DNA of 49,794 nt, taken from positions 52,317-102,110 of the forward strand of contig DPJB01000037.1 of NCBI GenBank assembly GCA_003543245.1. The letters run 5' to 3'. Positions 24,742-32,537 of this stretch are shown here, piece by piece. The notes beneath the pieces were generated by a model. It was given only the letters and a program-made list of their open reading frames with translations, was not told the DNA's origin and ran no database searches. Both the position numbers and the translations under genes were made by a program. The stretch comes from Moraxellaceae bacterium. GTDB taxonomy: Bacteria > Pseudomonadota > Gammaproteobacteria > Pseudomonadales > Moraxellaceae. Positions within the stretch are counted from its first letter, which is position 1, and the number at the start of each line of letters is the position of its first letter.

Positions 24742-25827
24742 TTATTGGCCAGCCATGCGCCATGCCCTGGGAGACTTTCCCATCCATTGCCTGAAGGCCC
24801 GCGTAAAATTTGCCGGGTCCGAATAGCCGAGCAACTCACTTATCCGTTGAACTTCAAGCTCCGGCCTTGCAAGCAAGCGGCAACTGTCACGCCGACGGGC
24901 CTCCTCCAGCAACTGCATGTAGCTGCTTCCCTGCTCCTGCAAACGCCGGCGAAAGGTACGCGACGTCATGTGCAGTGCCTTTGCGATTGTGCCGGGATCG
25001 GGATAGCCGTTTTCTCCCGGGTGAAGGGCAGCCCGTGTGCGCTGTAACACGGGGGCGCCCCCTCCGCCCATCAGCGCACTCTCCCGCTCGCACAAGGCGA
25101 TCGCATGGGCAAGCCCCTCGGGGTTGGCTGTTGGCAGCGGCCGCTCAAGCGCTGCCTTGTCGCCCATAATACGGAGCTGCGCACTGTGCATGCCAAAACT
25201 CACCGGCGGCAGCTTCTTGTGCCAGGTACTGAAGCCTGCAGGCTCCTCACCTGCCAACCGGAGTTGGGCAGAAAGCCCGGCATCCCCCATGACAAAGCCG
25301 ATGCCCCTGTACATGCTGACCAGCATGGAGCTGAACAGGAAGTTTTGCAGCAGATCGGGCATCGGCAACTCGGGGCGGATTTCAAAGGTGAGTCCCTCAT
25401 CATCCTCCATTACATCAAGCAGGCTGCCGCGGCCGCGCAGGTGCCAGAAGCGTTGCAGTATGAGGATGGCTTCGCGTGCAGTGGGTGCACACATGAGGGC
25501 GTAACCAAGATTGCCATGGGCTGTCAGAGGCAAACGCTGGCCCGTCTCAAAACCCAGGGCAGGATCGCCGGTCAGGTTGAGTACGGCATCAAATATCTGC
25601 CAGGTCTCGATCAGGGAAATACGACCGGCCGGGTCATCCAGCAAGTCAGGCCTGAGCCCTGCGGCCTTCAGCACCATCGCCGGCGGGATGGAGCGCTCCC
25701 CAGCCACCTCCACAAAGAGACGCGGGTACGTTACCGGCTGATTATGCTGCCGGGCCCATGGGGGAAATGCCATTGTCGTCAGGGCAAGTGCCTGGACGCA
25801 CTGTTCAACCGCCAAACTGGCCACCAT
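24742..25827 (-). CDS. AraC-family transcriptional regulator (PF12625 sensor)
   Basis: About 361 residues from the ATG at 25827 (a second ATG at 25773 is also possible; neither has a good ribosome site). The N-terminal two thirds is a PF12625-type sensor (LTAHGNLGYALMCAPTAREA and MYRGIGFVMGD segments). The C-terminal part (about 270-361) is an AraC DNA-binding domain with ISELLGYSDPANFTRAF and the closing GKSPRAWR. It diverges from the di-metal protein gene 90 bp away, the usual arrangement of such a regulator and its target. It shares architecture, but little close sequence, with the regulator at 18751-19794. Confidence 0.87.
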   Translation of the reverse strand: MVASLAVEQCVQALALTTMAFPPWARQHNQPVTYPRLFVEVAGERSIPPAMVLKAAGLRPDLLDDPAGRISLIETWQIFDAVLNLTGDPALGFETGQRLPLTAHGNLGYALMCAPTAREAILILQRFWHLRGRGSLLDVMEDDEGLTFEIRPELPMPDLLQNFLFSSMLVSMYRGIGFVMGDAGLSAQLRLAGEEPAGFSTWHKKLPPVSFGMHSAQLRIMGDKAALERPLPTANPEGLAHAIALCERESALMGGGGAPVLQRTRAALHPGENGYPDPGTIAKALHMTSRTFRRRLQEQGSSYMQLLEEARRRDSCRLLARPELEVQRISELLGYSDPANFTRAFRQWMGKSPRAWRMAGQ

Positions 25828-25916
25828 TGACAAGTGGAATGTCCGCGGAGAGTCTCACGGGACAACCGGCCAGACAAGTAGTCTTGCTGCAATGACAACC
25901 ATCAAGGACACATGAC

Positions 25917-26795
25917 ATGACAGCCATTGCTCCCATCGCCAGGCTCACCAGGGGCCGTCGCAAGAAATCGGTAGTGGGCACACCAGCCGGCATGATTCCC
26001 AAGGTTCGTCGCCCGGATTTCGGGTTTCCTGCTGACATGCCCAAGTGGTGGTGGGACAACGACCCCATGAAGACGCTGCTGCTGGCCGCACTTTCCGCCA
26101 GCTTCCCGGCAGGCGAACGCTTCTTTATTGATTCTGTCCGCCACTATCAGGACCAGATCACGGACCCCGAACTGCAGAAGGCCATCCGCGGCTTTATTGG
26201 CCAGGAGGCGCACCACAGCAAGGAACACCAGATGTTGAATGGCTTTCTGGAGGAACGAGGCATAGGACTTGCCCGTCTGGACCGGGAAATCCATGACTTC
26301 ATGAACGTACTGCGCAAGTACACAAGCCCGGAGCGGCAACTGGCACACACGGTAGCCGTTGAACATTTCACTGCCCTCATGGCAGAGGAGTTTCTGCTCA
26401 AATATGATGCCCTCGAAGAAATGGACCCTCGCATGGCGCCGATCTGGGCCTGGCATGCCATCGAAGAATCCGAGCACAAGGCTGTGGCGTTTGACGTGTA
26501 CAAGGCCATCGGTGGCAGCGAGTTTGTGCGTGTGACCGAAATGATGACCGTGAGCGTGCTGTTCCCTGTGTTCTCCGGCATTCATCTGGTGCAACTGATG
26601 AAGGAGTCTGGCGAACTGGGCAATGTAAAATCCTGGGCCAAGGGCTTCAGCTACATGTTTGGCAAGCCTGGCGTTTTTCGCAAGCTGCTGCCTGCCTACC
26701 TCAAGTATTACAGCCCCGACTTTCACCCATGGGACCACGATGCACGCGACCTGGTCGAAAAGGCAAAGAAGAAGTGGCTGGGCAGCTGGGCCTGA
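25917..26795 (+). CDS. PF10118-type metal-dependent hydrolase, ferritin-like di-metal protein
   Basis: The 292-residue protein belongs to the family usually named 'predicted metal-dependent hydrolase'. Reading the helices, the carboxylates follow E67, E97xxH100, E149 and E184xxH187, the classic spacing of ferritin-like di-iron proteins (E - ExxH - E - ExxH). The blocks are GERFF, GQEAHHSKEH, AVEHF and AIEESEH. This suggests a di-iron oxygenase or oxidase rather than a hydrolase, which is my inference. A membrane-like helix (about 211-232, VTEMMTVSVLFPVFSG) may tie it to the membrane. AAGGA lies about 10 bp before the ATG at 25917. Divergent from an AraC regulator and ended by its own terminator, so it is monocistronic. 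Confidence 0.88.
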   Translation: MTAIAPIARLTRGRRKKSVVGTPAGMIPKVRRPDFGFPADMPKWWWDNDPMKTLLLAALSASFPAGERFFIDSVRHYQDQITDPELQKAIRGFIGQEAHHSKEHQMLNGFLEERGIGLARLDREIHDFMNVLRKYTSPERQLAHTVAVEHFTALMAEEFLLKYDALEEMDPRMAPIWAWHAIEESEHKAVAFDVYKAIGGSEFVRVTEMMTVSVLFPVFSGIHLVQLMKESGELGNVKSWAKGFSYMFGKPGVFRKLLPAYLKYYSPDFHPWDHDARDLVEKAKKKWLGSWA

Positions 26796-26821
26796 TACGC
26801 ATTATTTATGCGTGATGTTAA

Positions 26822-26854
26822 ACGGGGGCATTTGCAAAAATGCCCCCGTTTTTT
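26822..26854 (+). terminator. Intrinsic terminator after the di-metal protein gene
   Basis: ACGGGGGCATTT pairs perfectly with AAATGCCCCCGT around a GCAA tetraloop, followed by five T, 27 bp after the stop codon. Confidence 0.93.
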
Positions 26855-26948
26855 ATGTTGCCTGTGCTGTTTCATGGCCAGCATGAGACTGGAGCCCCCG
26901 CCAAAACTTTCGTAGTCTTGATGCGGCCAGACTCCTGAGAGCCGAACC

Positions 26949-28292
26949 ATGCGTCAATTACTGCCTTACCTGCCCGGAATAGTACTGACAGGGATAATGA
27001 TCCTGCTTGCCGGCTGCAGTAATGACTACCCGGATGACTGGCCCGCACTTGAGCGTGCCTCGTCCGGTGAATGCCCGGACATCAATGGCAGCTATCGCAT
27101 TACATCCACATCTCAAGCGCAGCCGGGCATACCAAGCCTTGAAGACACCCTCTTCCGTGATGTGATTGCCGATGGGCAACCCCGCTTTCCCTGGGAAATC
27201 ATGACGCTCTCAGGCGACCCGAGAAAGGAAATCCGCGTCAAACTGGGTCTTACGCCGGAAACCCTGCAAACATGGCGCCTGTCGCAATTAAAAACCGGCA
27301 GCTATGCAGAAAGACAGATTCAAGCCATGCAGGCCCCGCAACTACGCTGGAATGGTGGTTTTGCACGCATGACGGACGAGCAATACGAAAAGAATCTGTC
27401 CCTGTTCTTCGCTCCGCAGGAAAAAGAACATGTCCTGAAAAAAGGCATTCACTATATCTGCGTGGATGACTGGATAAGCGGGGATCGCCTTGACCAAAAC
27501 CATGCCCCCGACCTGAACAATCCTCGCCAGGACCGCCTGCATGGCGTAGTCAGGTTTGCCCGCGACGAAAAAAAGTATCTGGTGGCACAGTCCGAATACA
27601 AGGCACCAAGGGATCTGACCACATGGTGCGGAGATATCTGCAAAGGCATCACGCTTGGCACGACCACTGCCCATGAGTGGCGACGCTGGAGTCCGGCACA
27701 CGCCGCCGGCGAGGTGGAAATAAAACAGCCATGGTCCGCCGACTTCACCAGCGATGTGTCATTACCCTCTGGCATGCCGGACGTTAATGCCGCGGGCCGC
27801 TTGCAAGAAGTCAGGGCGATTGTGACGCCACTACTACCACCCCAGACACAGCTGCACGCAGTAGAGTCCGTTGGTCATGGCGTCATGTTGACCATCAACA
27901 GCAAAAAACAATCCGCCTTCGCCCAAATTATCGAGGCCATCGAGCAAAGCTTTGCCTTTATGCGTAACGAAGTGCGCAGCATGCAAAAACAGCCGGACGG
28001 CACTTACCGCATGAATATCCTGCTTACACTCAAGGAACAGCTGTCACTCACACCAACAGGCGTGATAGAAGCCTGGCTGCGCCCCCTGCTGCCCACAGAT
28101 GTGGAACTACAGTCGGTCACTACCAACGGGGAGGGATTCAAGCTTGATGCACGCGTACCGGATAATGCTGCCATTGAGCAATTGATGCGCAATCTCGAGC
28201 ACTCCACACAGTTTCACTCGCCAAGAGTAGAGACAATATTTACGGGCGCGGAGAACCTGCGCATGGTGGTCATACAATTCCGGGAACGATGA
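26949..28292 (+). CDS. Predicted lipoprotein of unknown function
   Basis: I do not recognise a family. The 447-residue product has a lipoprotein signal (LLAGC, Cys23, followed by SND). It continues with a CPDINGSYRI segment near residues 43-52 that looks like the opening of a small beta-barrel domain, and a Trp/Cys-containing middle with YICVDDW and WCGDICKG. The last 170 residues are an alpha/beta part with two similar halves: EQSFAFMRNEVRSMQ...YRMNILLTL, and LMRNLEHSTQF...LRMVVIQFRER. The three or four extra cysteines suggest disulfides in the periplasm. Start ATG 26949 has only a weak ribosome site. It stands alone between a terminator and tRNA-Val. Confidence 0.72.
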   Translation: MRQLLPYLPGIVLTGIMILLAGCSNDYPDDWPALERASSGECPDINGSYRITSTSQAQPGIPSLEDTLFRDVIADGQPRFPWEIMTLSGDPRKEIRVKLGLTPETLQTWRLSQLKTGSYAERQIQAMQAPQLRWNGGFARMTDEQYEKNLSLFFAPQEKEHVLKKGIHYICVDDWISGDRLDQNHAPDLNNPRQDRLHGVVRFARDEKKYLVAQSEYKAPRDLTTWCGDICKGITLGTTTAHEWRRWSPAHAAGEVEIKQPWSADFTSDVSLPSGMPDVNAAGRLQEVRAIVTPLLPPQTQLHAVESVGHGVMLTINSKKQSAFAQIIEAIEQSFAFMRNEVRSMQKQPDGTYRMNILLTLKEQLSLTPTGVIEAWLRPLLPTDVELQSVTTNGEGFKLDARVPDNAAIEQLMRNLEHSTQFHSPRVETIFTGAENLRMVVIQFRER

Positions 28293-28358
28293 GGCTGTTG
28301 ATCGCTTTCATGATTTTTTCAATGCCCATTCGATACCCATTTGGTGTCCCAAAAGCAC

Positions 28359-28391
28359 AAAACCCGCAGTGCACAAGGCATTGCGGGTTTT
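28359..28391 (-). terminator. Intrinsic terminator of the tRNA-Val gene
   Basis: AAAACCCGCA (28359-28368) and TGCGGGTTTT (28382-28391) form a 10-bp stem ending in T residues 7 bp after the encoded CCA of the tRNA. It may also stop plus-strand transcription from the lipoprotein gene. Confidence 0.85.
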
Positions 28392-28397
28392 GAAATT

Positions 28398-28474
28398 TGG
28401 TAGGCGCGACTGGACTCGAACCAGCGACCCCCACCATGTCAAGGTGGTGCTCTAACCAGCTGAGCTACGCGCCT
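28398..28474 (-). tRNA. tRNA-Val (anticodon GAC)
   Basis: A full cloverleaf is read on the minus strand: acceptor AGGCGCG paired with CGCGCCT, D-loop region AGCTCAGCTGGTTAGAGC, anticodon stem CCACC/GGTGG closing the loop TTGACAT, T-loop GGTTCGAGTCC, and discriminator A with encoded CCA. The anticodon GAC reads GUC and GUU Val codons. Length 77 including CCA. Confidence 0.97.
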
Positions 28475-28521
28475 GGGGTCGTTCGCTGATGCAGACAGTT
28501 GCCAACATCAGCGAGGCGCGC

Positions 28522-28550
28522 ATCTTACTGAATCGGCCAGAGGGATTCAA
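28522..28550 (-). promoter_or_regulatory. Candidate promoter of tRNA-Val
   Basis: On the minus strand TTGAAT (28545-28550) and TAAGAT (28522-28527) are spaced 17 bp, ending 48 bp before the mature tRNA. The leader between them and the tRNA folds as CGCTGATG/CATCAGCG, possibly a processing hairpin. Confidence 0.45.
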
Positions 28551-28578
28551 GCCAATCAGGCACAGCTTTTATCAATGT

Positions 28579-30567
28579 CTAGCGAAGTGTCACCAGCCGT
28601 TGCAACCGACGCGTCAATACAGGTGCCTGTGGCGAGTCAGGCCGGTACCTGAGGGATGCGTACAGCGCGGCCACTTCACGGGCGCGGGCGGCCTCGGCCG
28701 GTTTGCGGGCAGCAATGCGGCGGGCAAAATCGGCAGGCGCCTCGCCGGGTTCCCTTGCCACCCCGCTCCGGGCCTGACGCTCACAATAGCGCCTGTAGAG
28801 GCGATCAAGAGGATGCTCGTGACGCCGCTGCCCGTAAATGGTCCACAGCAGCAAGCCAAAGGCCAACGTTGCCAGAATGGCCGCCATGATCCCAAGCCGC
28901 TTGATCATGCTGGTGTCGCCCACAAGGCGCTGCATCAATCCGTCCTGATCCTCGGTGTCATACCCCAGTACATCGCTCTGCCAGCGATAGTTGATGTAGT
29001 CCACCATCTGGCGCAGGCCTCGAAACATACGGTAATTGCCATAGCGCATGGCACTAAGCCCCGAGTCGCCCCAGTAGGCGGGATCGTTGGCCAGTTGCTG
29101 GGCGCCCAGCTCGATGCGCTCGGGAGCCACCGCTGCCGTCGGATCTACCCTGACCCAGCCCTGGCCTGGCAGCCAGACTTCCGCCCAGGCATGGGCATCC
29201 AGCTGCCGCACCTGCCAGTAATCCCCCAACGGGCTGCGCTCGCCGCCCTGGTAGCCCACCACAACACGGGCGGGCACACCCGCCGCACGCATCAGGAAAA
29301 CGAAGCTCGATGCGTAGTGTTCGCAAAATCCCCGCCGGGTACCAAAGAGAAACTCATCAATGCGATTGTCACCCAGTGGTGGGGGCTCCATCGTGTAATA
29401 AAAGGGTTCCTTGCGAAACCAGTCGAGGACATGACTCACGTACCGCTCCTGACTGCCAAGCAGACTCATCCAGCGGTGGGCCTGTTCCCTCGCCTGCTCG
29501 TTGCCACTGGAAGGCAACACCAGACTTTCACGCTGGATGAGCAGCGGCAAGCCGTGTGGATCCAGCGGAATGGACGGATAGGATGTCACGTCATAGGAGA
29601 TCCGCGAAAAAACCGGGGCGCGATACAGCAGACGATAATCCCGTGCCAGACCAACCTTGGGGGTTGCCGAGCGCGGCAATGTCAGTGCAAACAACCACGG
29701 CTGATCGGTTGGCTCCAGTGTTACACGGTACTTCACGGCACGCTGTGCAGGATCTTCCTGCGCCAGCGACCAGTCTGGCCGGTATTCTCCCCAGTCCACC
29801 ATACCGGCATAGTCGGTAAGCATGTCACTTTGTGTCCAGGTTTTACCATCAAAGCGGGTCAGTACCAGACCACGCCAGTAAAGCTCTCCTGGCGGTGGAG
29901 CCTCTCCCTCAAACTCCACACGGAAAGCAGGGGCAGACGATTGGCTGAGACTGGAAATATCCCCCGGACTCATGTTGTCGGTCATGCCGGTCTTGCCCGT
30001 GCCCTGCGTAAGGTTAAGCGACCAGATTGGCGGCAGGCGCGGAAAAAATACAAACAGGATGAGCATGAGCGGAACAGCCTGTCCCACCATCACGCCAGCA
30101 CGCCATAGTGTCTGCCGGACGGTGACACCTTCGCGCTGCTGCTGCACCAGCAGTGCAGCCACAATCACGACCAGTGCCACACCGACATATAGCGTCAGCA
30201 GCAGTGACTGCGAAAACAGGAAGGCCGTCGACAGAATGAAAAAGTCGAGAATGGAGAGCACGAACACATCACGGGCATTGCGTGACTCAAGCAGCTTGAG
30301 TGCGGCCCCCATGATAAGGAAGGACACGCCGCCTTCGGCACCCAGCAAGGTGCGATGCGAGTAATAGACACCGGCCAGCCCGGCCACCAGAAGCACACTG
30401 CGGACTATGGCGCCAGGCGCACCGATACGCCGCTCCACTGCAGGCAGACGCCAGACACACGCCAGCAGGACTCCTGCAATCAGCCATGAGGGTAGCCGGT
30501 CAAATTGCGGCACCACCACCGCCAGCAATGCGGCCAGTTGCCAGTAACGTACGCGTAGTGAGCCCAT
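28579..30567 (-). CDS. tgpA: Membrane-bound transglutaminase-like protease TgpA
   Basis: TgpA is an essential-in-Pseudomonas inner-membrane protein with a periplasmic transglutaminase-fold domain, probably acting in envelope maintenance. The 662-residue product has about five N-terminal membrane segments (1-180, DUF3488), a periplasmic region with the catalytic triad Cys415 (RRGFCEHYASSF), His459 (DAHAWAEVW) and Asp475 (VRVDPT), one more membrane segment (about 546-566) and a cytoplasmic DUF4129 tail. The ATG at 30567 overlaps the DUF58 stop as TGATG, so they are coupled; a start 14 codons earlier would overlap further and reads unlikely sequence. Last gene of the MoxR-DUF58-TgpA set. Confidence 0.95.
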   Translation of the reverse strand: MGSLRVRYWQLAALLAVVVPQFDRLPSWLIAGVLLACVWRLPAVERRIGAPGAIVRSVLLVAGLAGVYYSHRTLLGAEGGVSFLIMGAALKLLESRNARDVFVLSILDFFILSTAFLFSQSLLLTLYVGVALVVIVAALLVQQQREGVTVRQTLWRAGVMVGQAVPLMLILFVFFPRLPPIWSLNLTQGTGKTGMTDNMSPGDISSLSQSSAPAFRVEFEGEAPPPGELYWRGLVLTRFDGKTWTQSDMLTDYAGMVDWGEYRPDWSLAQEDPAQRAVKYRVTLEPTDQPWLFALTLPRSATPKVGLARDYRLLYRAPVFSRISYDVTSYPSIPLDPHGLPLLIQRESLVLPSSGNEQAREQAHRWMSLLGSQERYVSHVLDWFRKEPFYYTMEPPPLGDNRIDEFLFGTRRGFCEHYASSFVFLMRAAGVPARVVVGYQGGERSPLGDYWQVRQLDAHAWAEVWLPGQGWVRVDPTAAVAPERIELGAQQLANDPAYWGDSGLSAMRYGNYRMFRGLRQMVDYINYRWQSDVLGYDTEDQDGLMQRLVGDTSMIKRLGIMAAILATLAFGLLLWTIYGQRRHEHPLDRLYRRYCERQARSGVAREPGEAPADFARRIAARKPAEAARAREVAALYASLRYRPDSPQAPVLTRRLQRLVTLR

Positions 30568-31529
30568 CAGCCACGCTCCCGGCCAAAAAGTGCCAGGGCA
30601 CGCAGGCATTCGTCACGATGCTCAACTCCCGTCGCGGCTGCAATTTCCGTCCCCGGCAACCGCAAGCCGAAGGAACGGTTTTGCCGGGAGAGCATCAACA
30701 CCCACCAGGTCAGACGGGAAAGCCTGCTCTCGATCGGCACTCCCTGCAAGACATCCCAGTCCAGTGTGTCGCTGCCCGTTTCTTCACTCGCATATGTCTT
30801 GGTTAGCAGTCCCTGGCCGCGGGCAAGATGTTTCCACGACACATGCGCAACGGGATCGCCGGGTGTAAAAGTCTTGAGCCCTTCAAAATCGTCATGCCCG
30901 CGTGAGCGTTGTTTTTCGCCCTCGCCGTCACGCCCCGGCCCGGTGGGCATGAACTCGCTGGCCTCGGGATGGGGATAAATGATCGACGCCATGTCCATGT
31001 CCAGCCAGGTCCATGCACGCAGGAACCCGACCGGGTAGGTGGATGACAAACGTAGTCGTGATGGACGAAACCAGCCCCTTTTGTGTGTTGGCAATGGAAT
31101 GGTCACCTCCATCACCCCGTGCACCCAATCAACCGGCTGCGCCGTACCCTCCCACTCGATCAGCAGGCTTTCATGACCTCGGCCACGCACATCATCAAGT
31201 CGCAGAATGAACCCTGCCTCTTCGCCTGCGAATGCGGGACGCGCCACAACCGCCGCAATGCGAAGACCGGAAAGATTGGCATAGGTGTGATGGATGACGA
31301 TGACAAACAAGGCGCCCAGAAAAAAACTCAGGCCAAGCAGAAGATTGTTTGCATAGTTGATGCCGCCCACAAAAAGCGCGACCAGCACCAGACCAGCCAT
31401 TGCACCCTGCCGGTTAAGAAAAATGAAAATGCGGCGCTGGTTGAGCGTGACCTCACTCACCGGCGGAATACGACGGTCCAGCCAGTGCTGCCAGCGCTTC
31501 TGGAAGAAGCTTCTGAATGGCAGGCGCAT
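30567..31529 (-). CDS. DUF58 domain membrane protein
   Basis: The 320-residue protein has two N-terminal membrane segments (about 43-60 and 64-84) and a cytoplasmic von Willebrand-A-like DUF58 domain. The family signature GDPVAHVSWKHLARGQGLLTK is visible at about 225-245. DUF58 proteins act with a MoxR ATPase, possibly as its substrate-recognition or metal-ion-dependent adhesion partner. Start ATG 31529 is 1 bp after the MoxR stop (TGACATG), and its own stop overlaps the tgpA start. Confidence 0.92.
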   Translation of the reverse strand: MRLPFRSFFQKRWQHWLDRRIPPVSEVTLNQRRIFIFLNRQGAMAGLVLVALFVGGINYANNLLLGLSFFLGALFVIVIHHTYANLSGLRIAAVVARPAFAGEEAGFILRLDDVRGRGHESLLIEWEGTAQPVDWVHGVMEVTIPLPTHKRGWFRPSRLRLSSTYPVGFLRAWTWLDMDMASIIYPHPEASEFMPTGPGRDGEGEKQRSRGHDDFEGLKTFTPGDPVAHVSWKHLARGQGLLTKTYASEETGSDTLDWDVLQGVPIESRLSRLTWWVLMLSRQNRSFGLRLPGTEIAAATGVEHRDECLRALALFGRERG

Positions 31530-31530
31530 G

Positions 31531-32448
31531 TCAGCCTATGACATCAACAGCCTTGAGCAGCTGTGTCGCCAGACTGTGGGTGCGCCCCTGATCTTCTATG
31601 CCACCACGCAGACGGTGCTCCGCCACAGAGGGTAATACAGCCTGCACATCATCGGGCAGCAGGTGATCACGACCGGACAGGAGTGCCCATGCCTGTGCCG
31701 CACGCAGCAGCGACAGCGTCCCGCGCGGAGACAATCCGTGCTGGAAGCCCTGAGCGGTACGGGTATGTGCAACCAGTCGCTGAATGTAGTCGAGCACCGC
31801 ATCACTGGCATGGATCTTTGTGACGGCCAGCTGCCATTCCTGCAATTGCTTGGTCGTTGCCATGGGCTTGATGGAGGTCAGAAACTGGCGGCGATCTCCC
31901 CCGACCAGAAGTTCACGCTCTGCCCTGGCATCGGGATAGCCTAGCTGGATGCGCATAAGGAAACGGTCCAGCTGCGACTCTGGCAGTGGAAACGTCCCCA
32001 TCTGTGTCGACGGATTCTGGGTGGCAATCACAAAAAAAGGTTGTGGCAGCTTGCGCGTGACGCCATCCGCAGTCACCTGATGTTCTTCCATGGCCTCCAG
32101 TAGCGCGCTTTGAGTCTTCGGTGTTGTACGATTGATCTCGTCAGCCAGCAACACCTGTGTAAACACGGGGCCTTCCCTGAAATGGAAGTCCTGGGTTTGC
32201 GGATTGAAGATGGACACCCCGATGATGTCGGCCGGAAGCATGTCGCTGGTAAACTGGATGCGCTGATAGGACAGCCCCAGTACGCGGGCCAGTGACTCGG
32301 CCAGAGTGGTCTTGCCCATGCCGGGCAGATCCTCGATCAGCAGATGACCACGGGCCAGCAGACAGGCAAACGCCAGTTTGAGTTGCTCGGGCTTGCCGAG
32401 AATGATCTTGCCGAGGGCAGCAAGCACCGGAGACAGGGCTGTCGTCAT
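31531..32448 (-). CDS. MoxR-family AAA+ ATPase
   Basis: MoxR ATPases assist maturation or metal insertion of partner proteins, usually with a VWA/DUF58 partner. The 305-residue protein has Walker A GMGKTT (43-48), Walker B VLLADEINR (about 99-107), sensor 1 VIATQNP and an arginine finger within the RFLMRI region. Start ATG 32448 with AGGA upstream. First gene of the MoxR-DUF58-TgpA operon and divergent from the GMC oxidoreductase gene, 89 bp away. Confidence 0.95.
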   Translation of the reverse strand: MTTALSPVLAALGKIILGKPEQLKLAFACLLARGHLLIEDLPGMGKTTLAESLARVLGLSYQRIQFTSDMLPADIIGVSIFNPQTQDFHFREGPVFTQVLLADEINRTTPKTQSALLEAMEEHQVTADGVTRKLPQPFFVIATQNPSTQMGTFPLPESQLDRFLMRIQLGYPDARAERELLVGGDRRQFLTSIKPMATTKQLQEWQLAVTKIHASDAVLDYIQRLVAHTRTAQGFQHGLSPRGTLSLLRAAQAWALLSGRDHLLPDDVQAVLPSVAEHRLRGGIEDQGRTHSLATQLLKAVDVIG

Positions 32449-32479
32449 GATAATCCTGACAAAAGTGGGAGAACCTGAG

Positions 32480-32502
32480 AGTCAATATTGTTTATAGTCA
32501 AT
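32480..32502. promoter_or_regulatory. Direct repeat AGTCAAT in the moxR / GMC divergent region
   Basis: AGTCAAT occurs at 32480-32486 and again at 32496-32502, 16 bp apart, centred in the 89-bp gap between the divergent genes. The repeat overlaps AT-rich TATTGTTTATAG, where both -10 elements are likely to lie. It could be a regulator site; the evidence is the repeat alone. Confidence 0.25.
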
Positions 32503-32537
32503 GCCTGTCATAACCATAACATCAATACTCCCTGCGT

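Noticed and set aside
28489..30108. 539-codon open frame on the plus strand opposite tgpA
   Set aside because: It is antisense to a gene with an intact catalytic triad, covers the tRNA leader, and its predicted protein has no domain or plausible composition (His/Arg/Gln/Pro-rich).
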